In this document: positions 63,484-64,000 of the stretch, one piece after another
Layout of the letters: each line of letters opens with the position of its first letter
How positions within the stretch are numbered: the first letter of the stretch is position 1
Assembly (NCBI GenBank): GCA_964036045.1
Contig: OZ038384.1
Location: forward strand, 27,199,771 to 27,263,770
Direction: 5' to 3'
Source of the DNA: Eutreptiella sp. 'Long Island Sound 2002'
Taxonomy: Eukaryota; Euglenozoa; Euglenophyceae; Eutreptiales; Eutreptiaceae
Length of the DNA stretch: 64,000 nt
Notes under the pieces: model-generated
Database searches by the model: none
What the model saw: the letters and a program-made list of their open reading frames with translations, nothing else
Told to the model about the DNA's origin: nothing
Program-made: the position numbers and the translations under genes

Positions 63484-64000
63484 TTATCGAATGCTTACAC
63501 CAAAAGGACATTGGGGGCAGGGGCCATGAGCAACGGATACAGAGCTCGCATATACCCCCGTGACACAGGCATATGGTCATCGCCATCATTCTCAGTTCAT
63601 TGTATTGTCTCGCTGCACTGCAGCGCAAGCCAGATCAGCTCCGGGGCAGGGGGGGGGGGGCACTCCTCCCTTGAGTGTTCTGATTGAGCAGGAGTTGTGG
63701 GGCATCCCCTTACGGAGGCCGCCCTGAGATACCGGCAAGCGCCCCTTCATAAATTAGCTGGCAGGATGGGGCCGAATGTTTCACAAGCGCGCCGTCCTCC
63801 AGCAGGGCTTCCAACGTGAGCAAATTCCTATTTTGAAAATGAAAACTGCTGTGTAATTTGCCCTTGGTGGCCTAGCCGAAGACGAACCTCAAGACTGGCA
63901 CGGGAGTAGCACAAGAGGGCTGCACAGTTGTGCAATCACGAATACATGTTTGGAGCCGATAGGCTCCTCATCAGTTTCTTGTGTAGACAGCAGGTTATGC
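63484..64000. other. Probable continuation of the LINE, unrecognisable
   Basis: Minus-strand pieces such as NELRMMAMTICLCHGG may be thumb/linker remnants. No YxDD box is visible. A G tract lies at 63,650-63,660. Confidence 0.3.

Overview
The window reads as nuclear DNA of a repeat-rich eukaryote. No long clean gene dominates. Recognisable coding stretches are short, are bounded by GT/AG splice signals, and belong mostly to mobile elements. GC content changes abruptly: AT-richer blocks (about 2.6-4.2 kb, 10.6-11.1 kb, 36.4-38.0 kb) sit beside very G/C-rich ones (14.5-18.4 kb, 44.8-51.2 kb). A green alga of the prasinophyte type is my best guess. It rests on the combination of a RelA/SpoT homologue, spliced transposases, LINEs with RNase H and introns that share repeated motifs. 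It is an inference, not something the sequence proves.

Layout. 1-9.6 kb: three consecutive exons of a RelA/SpoT homologue (RSH, ppGpp metabolism) on the minus strand. The last two are separated by a 6.2-kb intron holding a Ty3/gypsy reverse-transcriptase scrap, a LINE endonuclease scrap and tRNA-like boxes. 10.6-11.1 kb: LINE RT remnant. 11.85-14.5 kb: a decayed spliced transposase-like gene (family D, with an RDGYP / GDAYP signature) whose introns share GTTCTAA / TTAGAAC palindromic repeats. 14.5-18.1 kb: a G/C-rich decayed element on the minus strand, with a relative at 53.2-53.9 kb; both end in DEDDEYLL. 18.6-20.4 kb: simple repeats and a possible membrane-protein gene.

20.4-28.36 kb and 38.0-41.09 kb hold two copies, in the same orientation, of one terminal-inverted-repeat DNA transposon (TIR starting TGTACCCTTTGC). 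Both encode a transposase-like protein on the minus strand. The long copy carries about 4.8 kb that the short copy lacks, including a SAP plus PHD-finger gene and a candidate 2-oxoglutarate/Fe(II) dioxygenase domain. Both copies have clusters of TTTTCGCGCGA-type motifs that resemble E2F sites. This is the most interesting object in the window.

28.4-38.0 kb: minisatellites, a tRNA-derived SINE, scattered minus-strand exons of unidentified genes, a 47-bp minisatellite and a minus-strand LINE (ORF1 plus endonuclease start). 41.3-42.65 kb: LINE RT with a YVDD box and a frameshift. 42.8-51.2 kb: a series of tandem arrays (62, 49, 105, 95 and 90 bp), interrupted at 48.6-49.8 kb by two oppositely oriented pieces of family D. 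52-64 kb: a membrane-protein exon, a second SINE, the second DEDDEYLL element, a 73-bp array with two palindromes per unit, a CAC-rich tract, about 5 kb without a recognisable gene, one terminal exon, and a minus-strand LINE tail (zf-RVT plus RNase H) near the right edge.

Host genes are visible only as isolated exons; the rest is layered mobile and tandem DNA. Many of the long open frames are by-products of tandem repeats or of G/C-rich composition and are not annotated.
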